A DNA stretch of 16,039 nucleotides from JBJXFY01 sp046155815 (GCA_046155815.1 JBJXFY010000151.1:1-16039), one strand, 5' to 3'. Counted from the stretch's first letter, positions 1 to 8,080 are shown. Numbers and translations are program-made. The notes: generated by a model not told the origin, from the letters alone.

Positions 1-983
1 GCCCGCCCGGCGCCTTCGCCGTGCAGGTCGTGGCCGTCGAGGCGCGCCGCCGGCCCGTCACCGAGACCATCCCGCTCGTCGGCTCGATCGCGCCGAACGA
101 GATGATCGAGGTGAAGGCCGAGACCGACGGCATCGTGAAGGAGATCGGCTTCGACGAGGGCCAGCGCGTGGAGAAGGGCGCCCTGCTGGTGGCGCTGGAC
201 CAGACCAAGCTCCAAGCCGACCTGAACGAGGCCCAGGCCAACGCGCAGCTCAGCCGGGCGACCTTCGCCCGGACGGAGGAGCTTTTCCGCGCCAAGCTGC
301 TTTCCCAGCAGGAATTCGACCAGGCCGCGGCCACGTTCGCGATGAACAAGGCCACGGTCGAGCGCCGCGAGCGCGAACTGAAGGACGCCCGGCTCATTGC
401 GCCTTTCAGCGGCATCACCGGCGCGCGGCGGATCAGCCCCGGGCAGGTCATTTCCCGCAACACCACGCTCACCTGGCTGGTGGACCTCGACACCGTGAAG
501 GTCGAGGTGAACGTGCCGGAGCGGGTGCTGAACCAGCTCCGCGTCGGCCAGGCGGTCGAGTTCAAGGTCGCCGCGCATCCCGGTGAGACCTTCCGCGGCG
601 AGGTGTACTTCATCTCGCCGCAGCTCGACGAGGGCACCCGCACGGCGCTCGTGAAGGCGCGCATCCCGAACCCGGACCACAAGCTCCGCGGGGGCATGTT
701 CGCGAACCTCGACCTCGCCCTGCAGCTCCGCGACCAGGCGCTCGTGATCCCCGAGCCGGCCATCATCAACAACGGCGACGCCACGATGGTCTTTGCCGTG
801 ACCAGCTCGAACACTGCCGCGATGCGACCCGTGAAGATCGGGCTCCGGCTCGCCGGCAAGGCCGAGGTGCTGGACGGCCTGGGCGCCGGCGAGCTGGTGA
901 TCGTCGAGGGTACGCAGAAGCTCTTCCCCGGCGCGGCCGTGAAGCTCGCCGGACCCGAGGCCGCGGCGGCATACGTGAACTGA
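1..983 (+). CDS. RND efflux periplasmic adaptor subunit (membrane fusion protein), 5' partial
   Basis: Periplasmic adaptor that would link the RND pump encoded just downstream to an outer-membrane channel. The frame is open to the window edge from base 3, so the true start and any signal peptide or lipobox lie outside. Numbering from the GTG at 21, residues 32-60 are the first half of the lipoyl domain (AETDGIVKEIGFDEGQ). Residues about 61-123 form the alpha-helical hairpin. The second lipoyl half starts at LIAPFSGITG (125-134), followed by a beta-barrel (VEVNVPERVL, 161-170) and a membrane-proximal domain from about 235. This is the normal HlyD/AcrA order, with about 326 residues visible. 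The stop is five bases before the pump gene, so the two are surely co-transcribed. The family is clear; the substrate cannot be told. Confidence 0.93.
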   Translation, partial: PPGAFAVQVVAVEARRRPVTETIPLVGSIAPNEMIEVKAETDGIVKEIGFDEGQRVEKGALLVALDQTKLQADLNEAQANAQLSRATFARTEELFRAKLLSQQEFDQAAATFAMNKATVERRERELKDARLIAPFSGITGARRISPGQVISRNTTLTWLVDLDTVKVEVNVPERVLNQLRVGQAVEFKVAAHPGETFRGEVYFISPQLDEGTRTALVKARIPNPDHKLRGGMFANLDLALQLRDQALVIPEPAIINNGDATMVFAVTSSNTAAMRPVKIGLRLAGKAEVLDGLGAGELVIVEGTQKLFPGAAVKLAGPEAAAAYVN

Positions 984-988
984 CCAGC

Positions 989-3900
989 ATGTTCCTCTCC
1001 GAAGTCTCCATCCGCCGGCCGATCCTGGCTGTGATGATGAACCTGGCGCTGGTGCTGTTCGGCGTCATCGGCCTCACGCGCCTGCCCGTGCGCGAGCTGC
1101 CGGACATTGATCCGCCCATCGTCTCCGTCGTCACCATCTACCCCGGCGCGAGCGCGCAGGTTGTCGAGACCGAGGTCACCGAGCGCCTCGAGGAGGCCAT
1201 CAACAACATCGAGGGCATCAAGACCCTCACCTCCGAGAGCCGCGAGGCCACCAGCAGCATCACCGTCGAGTTCGACCTCTCGCGCGGGATCGAGGTCGCC
1301 GCCCAGGACGTGCGCGACCGCGTCTCGCGCGTCCGCGGCCTGCTCCCCGAGGACATCCTCGAGCCCATCATCGCCAAGCAGGACTCCGACGCCAACGCGA
1401 TCATCTGGATCGCGCTGAACAGCGACCGCCAGTCGCCGCTCGAGCTGACGACGCTGGCCGAACGCCAGATCAAGCCCCGCCTCCAGGGCGTGCCCGGCGT
1501 CTCCTCGATCATCATCGGCGGCGAGAAGCGCTATGCCATGCGGCTCTGGCTCGACTCGGAGAAGATGGCCGCCCGCGGAGTGACCGTGCTCGACGTGCAG
1601 GACGCCCTCCGCGCCCAGAACGTCGAGCTGCCCAGCGGCCGCGTCGAGAACCTCGACCGCGAGATGACCATCCAGACCCGCGGCCAGCTCGCCACCGCCG
1701 ACGAGTTCAACCAGCTCGTCCTCCGCGCGGACGGCGCCAACCTCGTGCGCCTCCAGGACGTGGGCCGCGCCGAGGTCGGTCCCGAGGATTTCCGCACCAT
1801 CGCCCGCGCCAAGGGCAAGCCGTGCATCTTCCTCGGCATCGTCAAGCAGGCGCAGGCCAACACCGTCTCCGTCGCGCAGGGTGTCCGCGCCGTGGTGGAC
1901 GAGCTGCAGCCCACCCTGCCTGCCGGCGCCGCGATGTGGGTCGCGTTCGACTCCAGCATCTTCGTCGAGAAGGCCATCGGCGAGGTGTGGGAGACGCTGG
2001 CCATCGCCTTCGGCCTCGTCGTGCTGATCATCTTCGTGTTCCTGCGGAACGTCCGCGCGACGATCATCCCGAGCATCGCCATCCCCGTCTCGATCGTCGG
2101 CACGTTCGCGATCCTCCACGCCTTCGGCTACTCGGTGAACATCCTCACCATGCTCGCGCTGGTGCTGGCCATCGGCGTCGTGGTGGACGACGCCATCGTC
2201 GTGCTCGAGGCGATCTACCGGCACATCGAGGCGGGCGTGCCGCCGATGGAGGCGGCGTTCATCGCCATGAAGGAGATCAGCTTTGCCGTCATCGCGATCA
2301 CCATCTCGCTCGTGGCCGTGTTCACGCCGCTGGCCTTCCAGTCGAGCACCACGGGCCGCCTGTTCATCGAGTTCGCGGTGGCCGTGGCGGGCTCGGTGAT
2401 CATCTCGGCCTTCGTCGCGCTGACGCTGTCGCCGGCGCTGGCGGCGCGGCTGCTGAAGCCCGTGCATCACGAGAAGCCGCGCGGGCTGTTCGCCGTGTTC
2501 GAGCGCTCGCTGAACTGGTTGACCAGCCACTACGTCTCCTGGCTGCGCTGGTCCCTGCGCCACCGCTGGGTCGTGCTGGTCGTCACCGTCGGGACGCTGG
2601 GCGCGATGTTCGCCGCGTACCGTGGGCTCGAGCAGGACTTCCTGCCGCAGGAGGACAAAGGGCGGATGTTCGGCCTCGTCATCGCGCCGAGCGGCGCCAC
2701 CAGCGAGTACACCGACCGCCAGGTCCGCAAGGCCGAGGCCATCATCGCCGCGGTGCCCGAGGTGTACAGCTACGGCGCCATGGTCGCCCCGGCCTTCGGC
2801 GGCTCCGGTCAGTCCAGCTTCGGCATCGTCTTCGTGTCGTTCGTGGACCGCAGCCAGCGCACGCGCTCCGTGCAGGAGATCGTGAACGGCCCCGGCGGCC
2901 TGCAGCAGCGGCTCTTCGCCGAGGTCGAGGGCGCGCTCGCCATCGCCAACCTGCCCAAGGCCATCGAGGTCAGCTTCAATTCTTCGCCCTTCGAGCTGAT
3001 CCTGCAGAACCAGGATCTCGCCGCGCTCGAACAGACCGCAAGCCAGGTCGCCAACCGCCTCCGCGGCCTCACCAACGCCCTCGGCGAGCCGCTGCTCAAG
3101 AACGTCCAGGTCAGCTACGAGGTGAACAAGCCGGAGCTGCGCGTGGGCGTGGACCGCAGCCGCGCCGCCTCCCTCGGCGTCAGCCTCGCGGACCTGTCGC
3201 GCACAATGCAGGTGATGTTCGGCGGCCTCGACCTCAGCCGCATCAAGGTCGAGGGCAAGGAATACCAGGTCATCGCCCAGCTCGACCGCGAGTCCCGCCT
3301 CACACCGTCCGCGCTCGACCGCATCTTCGTCCGCAACGCCGAGGGCCGGCTCATCCAGCTCAGCAGCCTCGTGACGCGCAGCGAGGGCGCCGCGGCGAAC
3401 TCGATTGACCACTACGGCCGCCTGCGCTCCGCCAGCATCACCGCCTCGCCCGGCGCCGCGGCCATCGGCCCCCTCGTACAGAAGACCGAGGCGCTGCTCG
3501 CCGAGGAGCTGCCGCCGGGCTTCCTGCACGCGTGGGGCGGCGACGCGCGGAACCTCGCCGACGCGACGAACGAGATCTGGTGGGTGCTCGGGCTCGCGCT
3601 GGTGATCGTGTACATGACGCTCGCCGCGCAGTTCGAGAGCTTCGTCCATCCCTTCACCGTCATCCTCGCCGTGCCGCTCGCGGCCGTGGGCGCGTTCGGC
3701 GGGCTGTGGCTGCTCGACTTCGGCGGGCGCATGGGCCTCTACCCGCCCATCCCGGCGATGAACATCAACCTCTTCAGCCAGATCGGCCTCGTCCTGCTCA
3801 GCGGGCTGGTGACGAAGAACTCCATCCTGCTTGTCGAGTTCGCGAACCAGGCGGCCGACAAGGGCGCGGACTCCCACGCCGCGATGGAGGAGGCCGGCCG

Positions 3901-4156
3901 GGTGCGCCTGCGGCCGATCCTGATGACGGCCTTCTCGACCATCGCGGGCATCCTGCCCATCGCCATCGGCTTCGGCGCGGGCGCGGAGAGCCGCCGCCCG
4001 ATGGGCATCGCCGTCGTGGGCGGCATGCTCACCAGCACCTTCCTCACGCTCTTCGTCATCCCGACCGTGTACACGCTGCTCGACGACGCGCGGCGGAAGC
4101 TGTCGCGCCGGCCCGCGCCTTCAGCCGCGGGCCTGTCCGAAGTGCCGGCGAAGTGA
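989..4156 (+). CDS. RND family efflux pump, inner-membrane permease (HAE1/AcrB-like)
   Basis: Proton-driven inner-membrane pump of the resistance-nodulation-division superfamily, complete at 1055 aa (AcrB is 1049). It starts with the usual short cytoplasmic segment and TM1 (residues about 10-30). A large periplasmic loop follows, then TM2-TM6 from about 333, a second periplasmic loop after TM7 (about 527-547), and TM8-TM12. The proton relay is intact: D400-D401 in TM4 (GVVVDDAIVVLE) and K943 in TM10 (GLVTKNSILLVEF), equivalent to AcrB D407, D408 and K940. The ATG at 989 lies five bases after the adaptor stop and has no obvious Shine-Dalgarno, so translation may be coupled. The relay and size indicate the drug/amphiphile (HAE1) branch. 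The heavy-metal branch is less likely because the TM4 signature is DD without its typical acidic pattern. No outer-membrane channel gene is visible. Confidence 0.95.
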   Translation: MFLSEVSIRRPILAVMMNLALVLFGVIGLTRLPVRELPDIDPPIVSVVTIYPGASAQVVETEVTERLEEAINNIEGIKTLTSESREATSSITVEFDLSRGIEVAAQDVRDRVSRVRGLLPEDILEPIIAKQDSDANAIIWIALNSDRQSPLELTTLAERQIKPRLQGVPGVSSIIIGGEKRYAMRLWLDSEKMAARGVTVLDVQDALRAQNVELPSGRVENLDREMTIQTRGQLATADEFNQLVLRADGANLVRLQDVGRAEVGPEDFRTIARAKGKPCIFLGIVKQAQANTVSVAQGVRAVVDELQPTLPAGAAMWVAFDSSIFVEKAIGEVWETLAIAFGLVVLIIFVFLRNVRATIIPSIAIPVSIVGTFAILHAFGYSVNILTMLALVLAIGVVVDDAIVVLEAIYRHIEAGVPPMEAAFIAMKEISFAVIAITISLVAVFTPLAFQSSTTGRLFIEFAVAVAGSVIISAFVALTLSPALAARLLKPVHHEKPRGLFAVFERSLNWLTSHYVSWLRWSLRHRWVVLVVTVGTLGAMFAAYRGLEQDFLPQEDKGRMFGLVIAPSGATSEYTDRQVRKAEAIIAAVPEVYSYGAMVAPAFGGSGQSSFGIVFVSFVDRSQRTRSVQEIVNGPGGLQQRLFAEVEGALAIANLPKAIEVSFNSSPFELILQNQDLAALEQTASQVANRLRGLTNALGEPLLKNVQVSYEVNKPELRVGVDRSRAASLGVSLADLSRTMQVMFGGLDLSRIKVEGKEYQVIAQLDRESRLTPSALDRIFVRNAEGRLIQLSSLVTRSEGAAANSIDHYGRLRSASITASPGAAAIGPLVQKTEALLAEELPPGFLHAWGGDARNLADATNEIWWVLGLALVIVYMTLAAQFESFVHPFTVILAVPLAAVGAFGGLWLLDFGGRMGLYPPIPAMNINLFSQIGLVLLSGLVTKNSILLVEFANQAADKGADSHAAMEEAGRVRLRPILMTAFSTIAGILPIAIGFGAGAESRRPMGIAVVGGMLTSTFLTLFVIPTVYTLLDDARRKLSRRPAPSAAGLSEVPAK

Positions 4157-4174
4157 CGCAAGGTCTGTCGGCCG

Positions 4175-4190
4175 GCGGCGGTTCAGCCGC
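4175..4190. terminator. Small GC hairpin between the convergent RND and mrp genes
   Basis: GCGGC (4175-4179) pairs with GCCGC (4186-4190) around a six-base loop. It spans the stop codon of the last mrp gene and lies in the 26-bp gap between convergent genes. There is no T-tract on either side, so it is not a standard intrinsic terminator. It may slow polymerase or help a Rho-dependent end, or may simply reflect high GC content. Confidence 0.2.
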
Positions 4191-5817
4191 ACCCCCCCGC
4201 CAGCAGCAGCCCGAGCAGCGCCAGAGCGGTTGCCAGCAGCGCCGCGCCGGCCACGGGCCAGCGGCGCACTGCCATGTCGAGGGCGTCCGCGCGCGCGCCG
4301 CAGCCGATCACGGCGCGCGCGGCGCGTTCGCCGTAGCAGATCACGTCCCCTTCGGGGAACACGGGCAGCCACTTGCCCCAGCGGAAAAGCGCCAGCGCCA
4401 GCCCCGTCCCCACGAGCACCGGCCAAAGTGCGGCCCAGAGGATCTTTCCCGTGAACGCCTCGCCCGCCTGCCCGCCCAACGTGACGCCGTAGAGAACCCA
4501 CGGCGCCACCAGCGCCGCGAGGGCCGCGGCAGCCCACGGCGCGACCAGTCCGGCCGGGGCGGCCTGCGCCTTCTCCGGCGGCGCGAGCGCGGCCAGCCGC
4601 CGTAGGAAGTGCAGCATCAGCAGCGCGCTGCCGCTGGCCGAGAGCGTGGCGAGCAGCTTGACCACGCCGACGTCGAAGTACGGTTTCGTCACCAGCTTCG
4701 CGATCATGCCGCCGGTGAGCGGCAGGCCGGCGAAGCTCAGCGCCAGCACCGCGCACGGCAGCAGCACCGGCCAGCGGCGCGGGGCGGGCGTCTTTCCAAC
4801 CACGCCCACCGCGAGGAAGAGCGCGCCCTTCACCAGCACGTGATGCACGGCGTAGAAGACGGCGACCAGCGCCGCCTCCGCGCCGCCGCCGGCGAGGCCC
4901 GCGCCCAGCACCGCCGCCACGAGGCCCATCTGGCTCACGCTCGAGTAGGCCAGCACCGTCTTCGGGTTCGCCTGCGTGACGCCCATCAGCACGGCGTAGA
5001 AGGCCGTGAAGAGGCCCGCGCCCGTCAGCACGGCGCTCCAGCCCGGCAGCACCGCGCCCCACGGGAGGAAGACCACGAAGCCGATCACTCCCGTCTTGAT
5101 GATCGCGCCGCTCAGCACCGCCGAGGCCGGCATCGGCGCGGCCGGATGGGCCAGCGGCAGCCAGCCGTGCAGCGGCACGAGGCCCATTTTCAGCCCGAAG
5201 CCGAGCAGCAGGAACACCAGCGCCTGCGTGCGGTGCGGCGAGGCCGGCAGCGCCGCCACCACGTCCCGGATCAGCATCGAGTCCCCGGGCGCCGCCGCGT
5301 TGAGCAGCACGAACGCGATCAGCAGGAACGCCTCCCCGAGCACCGCCAGCACCAGATACACGCCCGCCGCCCGGTGCGCCGCCGCCGTACCGTCGTGCGC
5401 CACCAGGCCGAACGCCGCGAGGCTCATCAGCGAGTACAGCAGGTAGAAGCTGACGAGGTCGCCGGCGATGAACGTCCCGAGGCAGCCCGCCAGGGTCAGC
5501 AGCCAGTACACGGCGAAGCGCCCCGCGTACCGATCGTCGCGCAGGTACGTGCCCGCGTACGCGCCGGCGAGCGACCACAGCAGCGCCGTCGCGCCCAGCA
5601 GCAGCGCGCGCGGCCGGTCCACCACCAGCGCCAGCCGCAGCCCGTCGGGATCGAGCATCGCTTCCGCGCCCCCGCGACCGAGGAAGGCTGCCAGCAGGCC
5701 CGGCAGCGGCGCGAAGGCGAGCGCGGCCGGCAGCCGCGCCCGTGCGCTGCGCCGCGAGCACGCCGCGAGCAGCAGCAGCGGGAGCAGGACGGTGGCGAGG
5801 AGGGCGATCGAGGTCAT
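4183..5817 (-). CDS. Second MrpD-like antiporter subunit (NuoL/M/N family), last gene of the mrp operon
   Basis: Polytopic membrane protein of 544 aa in the proton-translocating NuoL/NuoM/NuoN/MrpD family, ending the mrp operon. Family marks are K210 in TM7 followed by PLHGWLPLAH (215-224), K241 in TM8, H325-H326 and K330 (HHVLVK), and K374 in TM12 (GGMIAK). The TM5 glutamate that nearly all family members have is S129 here (LLYSLMSLAAF). A glutamate sits 33 residues later in TM6 (E162, LGEAFLL), where the sister MrpD has serine. The C-terminus is longer than in the sister, with a soluble stretch (FPEGDVICYGE, 487-497) and a final hydrophobic helix (522-541). It may fill the place of the NuoL-like half of MrpA, which is missing from this locus. 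The start ATG at 5817 has a GGAG six bases upstream. Family is certain; the exact role in the complex is inferred. Confidence 0.9.
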   Translation of the reverse strand: MTSIALLATVLLPLLLLAACSRRSARARLPAALAFAPLPGLLAAFLGRGGAEAMLDPDGLRLALVVDRPRALLLGATALLWSLAGAYAGTYLRDDRYAGRFAVYWLLTLAGCLGTFIAGDLVSFYLLYSLMSLAAFGLVAHDGTAAAHRAAGVYLVLAVLGEAFLLIAFVLLNAAAPGDSMLIRDVVAALPASPHRTQALVFLLLGFGLKMGLVPLHGWLPLAHPAAPMPASAVLSGAIIKTGVIGFVVFLPWGAVLPGWSAVLTGAGLFTAFYAVLMGVTQANPKTVLAYSSVSQMGLVAAVLGAGLAGGGAEAALVAVFYAVHHVLVKGALFLAVGVVGKTPAPRRWPVLLPCAVLALSFAGLPLTGGMIAKLVTKPYFDVGVVKLLATLSASGSALLMLHFLRRLAALAPPEKAQAAPAGLVAPWAAAALAALVAPWVLYGVTLGGQAGEAFTGKILWAALWPVLVGTGLALALFRWGKWLPVFPEGDVICYGERAARAVIGCGARADALDMAVRRWPVAGAALLATALALLGLLLAGGCG

Positions 5818-5820
5818 TGA

Positions 5821-5916
5821 AAGCTCCAGGCTCCGGGCTCCAGGCCCCAGGTTCCCACCCGGCCGCAGCCTCGCCTTGGAGCCCGGCGGCTGGAGCTTCT
5901 TTGGAGCCTGGAGCTT
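5821..5916. repeat. Intergenic inverted repeat upstream of the second mrpD-like gene
   Basis: The 115-bp gap between the two mrpD-like genes holds a perfect 14-bp inverted repeat: AAGCTCCAGGCTCC at 5821-5834 and GGAGCCTGGAGCTT at 5903-5916, separated by 68 bases. Further partial copies of the GGAGC/GCTCC theme fill the interior (CTCCGGGCTCCAGG near 5831, TGGAGCTTCTTTGGAGCC near 5891). This style of GGAGCTTGGAGCC repeat is, from memory, common between genes in Verrucomicrobiota. In the mRNA the two arms would form a stem ending three bases before the start codon. Confidence 0.75.
5824..5827 (-). promoter_or_regulatory. Shine-Dalgarno GGAG of the second mrpD-like gene, inside a repeat arm
   Basis: Reading the - strand, GGAG is followed by six bases (CTTTCA) and the ATG at 5817. 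It lies within the 14-base 3' arm of the inverted repeat in this gap, so the same bases can be buried in a stem. It is the clearest ribosome binding site among the starts I inspected; mrpC, mrpD, the dehydrogenase and both + strand pumps have little or none. Confidence 0.55.
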
Positions 5917-5932
5917 GGCATTTTGAGTCTGC

Positions 5933-7414
5933 TCACCGCCCCACCGTCACCAGTTCCATCGGCGCGAGCGCGGAGAACCCGAGCAGCATCGAGCCCAGCG
6001 CCAGCCCCAGCACCAGCCATTCGCGCCAGCGTGCGACCGGTGCGCGCAGCGGGGGACGCTCCGCCGCCCTGTCCAGTGTGGCGCTGAGCACGCGGAACAC
6101 GTAGCCCACCGAGAGCACGCCGCCGGCGATGATCACCAGCCCCCACCACCATTGGCCGGTCACGATGGCCGCGTCCAGCAGCAGCCATTTCGCCCGGAAG
6201 CCGCCGCTCGGCGGCAGGCCGATCAGCGAGAAGCCGGCGATGGCCAGCGCCAGCACCGTGAGCGGCAGCGCCCGGCCCGCCCCGCGCAGGCCGTCCAGCC
6301 GGTCGCTCCCGAGACCCGTTGCCAGCAGGCCCGCGCCGAGGAACATCGCCGCCTTGGCCAGCGCGTGGGACATCACCTGGAGGAGGCCGCCCGTCAGGGC
6401 CTGCGCGTGGAGCGCCTCGTCCGCGCCCGCCAGCGGGAACACGAGGAACAGGTAGCCGATCTGCGCGAGGGTCGAGTAGGCGATCAGCAGCTTGAGCCGC
6501 GCCTGCCGCAGCGCCAGCACGCTGCCATACAGCACCGCCCCCGCGCCCAGCGCGGCGAGGAGCTGCGCCGCCGCCTGGAGCGGCGCGCCCGCCAGCAGCC
6601 CGAACCACAGCCGCAGCACGAGGAAGAACCCAGCCTTCACCACCAGCGCCGAGAGCACCGCGCTGGCGGCCGGCGGCGCACCTGCGTGCGCCGGTGGCAG
6701 CCACAGGTGCAGCGGGAAGAGCGCCGTCTTGGCCAGCAGCCCCGCGATCATCAGCGCCGCCGCTGTCCGCACCACCGGCGACCCGCCGGCCCGCCCGGAC
6801 AGCAGCGTCAGGTCGAGGCCGCCAAACGCGCCGTAGATCAGCCCCGCGCCGAGCAGGTACAGCAGCGATCCCAGCAGCGCGAACATCAGGTAGCGCAGCG
6901 CGGCCTCGAGCGTCGCCGCGCGGCCATCGAGGCAGACCAGCGGCACCGCCGCGAAGGTGAGCAGCTCGAGCGCGACGAAGAGGCTGAAGAGGTCGTTGCT
7001 CACGAACACCGCCACCAGCCCCGCCCACAGCCCCTGGTACAGCACCCAGAACATCACCGGACGGCGCGCCTCCGCGGCACCCGCCGGCGTGGCGAGGTCG
7101 CCGCCGGCGAACAGCGCCACCACCGCCATGATCACGGCCGTCATCAGCAGCATCGCCGCCGCGCCGCCGTCCGCGCGCAGCGACACGCCCAGCGGCGGCG
7201 TCCAGCCGCCCACGACATAGACGAGCGGCGCGTCGCCGCGCACCACGGCCACGAGCACCGCCACCGCCAGCCCGACCCCGACCGGCACCAACGCCAGCGC
7301 GATGCGTCCCGCGTGCCGGCCGCCGAAGACGAAGCCCAGCAGCGACCCCGCCAGCGGCGTCACCAACGCCAGCACCAGGAGCCAGCCGCCGGACGTGGTG
7401 TCGGGAGGACTCAT
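5933..7414 (-). CDS. mrpD: Na+/H+ antiporter subunit MrpD (NuoM/N-like)
   Basis: Integral membrane subunit of the Mrp complex (493 aa, normal length), thought to carry protons through a half-channel pair. All key family residues are present: E150 in TM5 (LFVALELLTF), K229 in TM7 with PLHLWLPPAH (234-243), K260 in TM8, H350 and K354 (SHALAKAAMF), and K409 in TM12 (GGFRAKW). Loop and helix pattern suggests about 14 transmembrane segments. It follows mrpC, the usual neighbour, but with a 166-bp gap holding a repeat rather than an overlap. The ATG at 7414 has no recognisable Shine-Dalgarno; I chose it because it precedes TM1 by about ten residues. The retained TM5 glutamate makes this the canonical MrpD of the pair. 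Confidence 0.94.
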   Translation of the reverse strand: MSPPDTTSGGWLLVLALVTPLAGSLLGFVFGGRHAGRIALALVPVGVGLAVAVLVAVVRGDAPLVYVVGGWTPPLGVSLRADGGAAAMLLMTAVIMAVVALFAGGDLATPAGAAEARRPVMFWVLYQGLWAGLVAVFVSNDLFSLFVALELLTFAAVPLVCLDGRAATLEAALRYLMFALLGSLLYLLGAGLIYGAFGGLDLTLLSGRAGGSPVVRTAAALMIAGLLAKTALFPLHLWLPPAHAGAPPAASAVLSALVVKAGFFLVLRLWFGLLAGAPLQAAAQLLAALGAGAVLYGSVLALRQARLKLLIAYSTLAQIGYLFLVFPLAGADEALHAQALTGGLLQVMSHALAKAAMFLGAGLLATGLGSDRLDGLRGAGRALPLTVLALAIAGFSLIGLPPSGGFRAKWLLLDAAIVTGQWWWGLVIIAGGVLSVGYVFRVLSATLDRAAERPPLRAPVARWREWLVLGLALGSMLLGFSALAPMELVTVGR

Positions 7415-7450
7415 GCCGGGCTGAAAAAGGGACGGGTGGAAACCTCAGCT

Positions 7451-7563
7451 GGACGCAGATGGACGCAGATGGGCCCGGTCATGGCGATTTTGGATGAATT
7501 TCCCGTACGACGCGGAAGAGCGCCCGAGTCGAATCGGTGTTCATCTGCGTCCATCTGCGGTTA
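7451..7563. repeat. Intergenic inverted repeat built of GGACGCAGAT decamers
   Basis: In the mrpC-mrpD gap the decamer GGACGCAGAT occurs twice in tandem (7451-7470). An 18-bp core, CGCAGATGGACGCAGATG (7454-7471), recurs as its perfect reverse complement at 7542-7559, with 70 bases between. The right arm ends in a short A-rich run (TTAAAAACCC). I recognise the CGCAGATGGACGCAGAT motif as a common dispersed intergenic repeat of unknown function in Verrucomicrobiota and related phyla. The only reading frames across it are short artefacts. Confidence 0.8.
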
Positions 7564-7580
7564 AAAACCCTCTTGGGGAA

Positions 7581-7895
7581 TCACTGCGGTTCCTCCGACG
7601 TCGGCGGGGCCTCGTCCTTCACCTCCGTCCAGCGCAGCAGCAGCGCCAAGGCCAGCGCCGAGCCGGCGAACGCCACCACGATCCCGGTGATGACCAGCGC
7701 CTGCGGCACGGGATCGCGGGCATAGTCCGCCGTCGCGCCGCGCCGCGCCACGATGCCATACAGCAGGAAGACGCCGCTGCTCAGCACGTTCAGGGAAAGG
7801 ATGCGCCGCAGCCACGAGCGCTGGAGGATCGTGCCGTGAAGGCCGAGGCCCACCAGCGCTGCGCCGGCCAGGCCGAGGAGGGTGGCGGTGGTCAT
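7581..7895 (-). CDS. mrpC: Na+/H+ antiporter subunit MrpC (NuoK-like)
   Basis: Small three-helix membrane subunit of 104 aa, homologous to NuoK of complex I and lying between MrpA/B and MrpD in the complex. The diagnostic motif DPVPQALVITGIVV is at residues 61-74. It is preceded by TM1 (6-22) and TM2 (31-50, RRILSLNVLSSGVFLLY) and ends in a short hydrophilic tail rich in E and P. Size is normal for MrpC. The gene is separated by about 185 bp from the upstream MrpB fusion and by 166 bp from mrpD; both gaps contain repeats, unlike the overlapping first four genes. The ATG at 7895 has no clear Shine-Dalgarno. Confidence 0.92.
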   Translation of the reverse strand: MTTATLLGLAGAALVGLGLHGTILQRSWLRRILSLNVLSSGVFLLYGIVARRGATADYARDPVPQALVITGIVVAFAGSALALALLLRWTEVKDEAPPTSEEPQ

Positions 7896-7953
7896 GAGGG
7901 CAGGGGGGATCGTGCTCTTGCTCCTGCCCGTCCTCCTCCTCGCCCCGACGGCC

Positions 7954-8066
7954 GAAGCTTCAAGGAAATCCCAAACCCCAAGTTCCAGCCACGAACTGCG
8001 CCGCCGCCGCTTGGAGCTTCGCCCGTGGAGCTTCTTTTGACCTTTGAGCCTTGAGCTTGGGATTTC
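7954..8066. repeat. Intergenic repeat cluster between the mrpB fusion and mrpC
   Basis: The 185-bp gap upstream of mrpC contains GAAATCCCAA (7965-7974) and its inverse TTGGGATTTC (8057-8066). Between them lie near-copies of GGAGCTTC (8013-8020, and GGAGCTTCTTTT from 8028), CTTTGAGCCTTGAGCTT (8042-8058) and AAGTTCCAG (7980-7988). It resembles the GGAGC-type repeat of the 5818-5932 gap in theme, but the arms are more degraded. Nothing here looks coding. Confidence 0.6.
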
Positions 8067-8080
8067 ATCGCCTCCACCCG

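Noticed and set aside
1822..3408. 528-codon open frame on the + strand inside the first RND pump.
   Set aside because: It is an out-of-frame arginine-rich shadow of a pump whose own frame is intact over 1055 residues.
4121..5761. Long open frame of 546 codons on the - strand overlapping the last mrp gene.
   Set aside because: It is a G/A/R-rich frame-shifted shadow without domains; the overlapping 544-aa frame has clear NuoL/M/N motifs.
7494..8054. Short frames crossing the intergenic repeats, including one with an ICVHLR-like peptide.
   Set aside because: That peptide is what the CGCAGATG repeat yields when translated; no start signal or domain supports a gene.
7451..8066. Repeats in the mrp gaps as a CRISPR array or attachment sites.
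   Set aside because: There are only one or two units per gap, with no regular spacers, no cas or integrase genes, and inverted rather than direct order.
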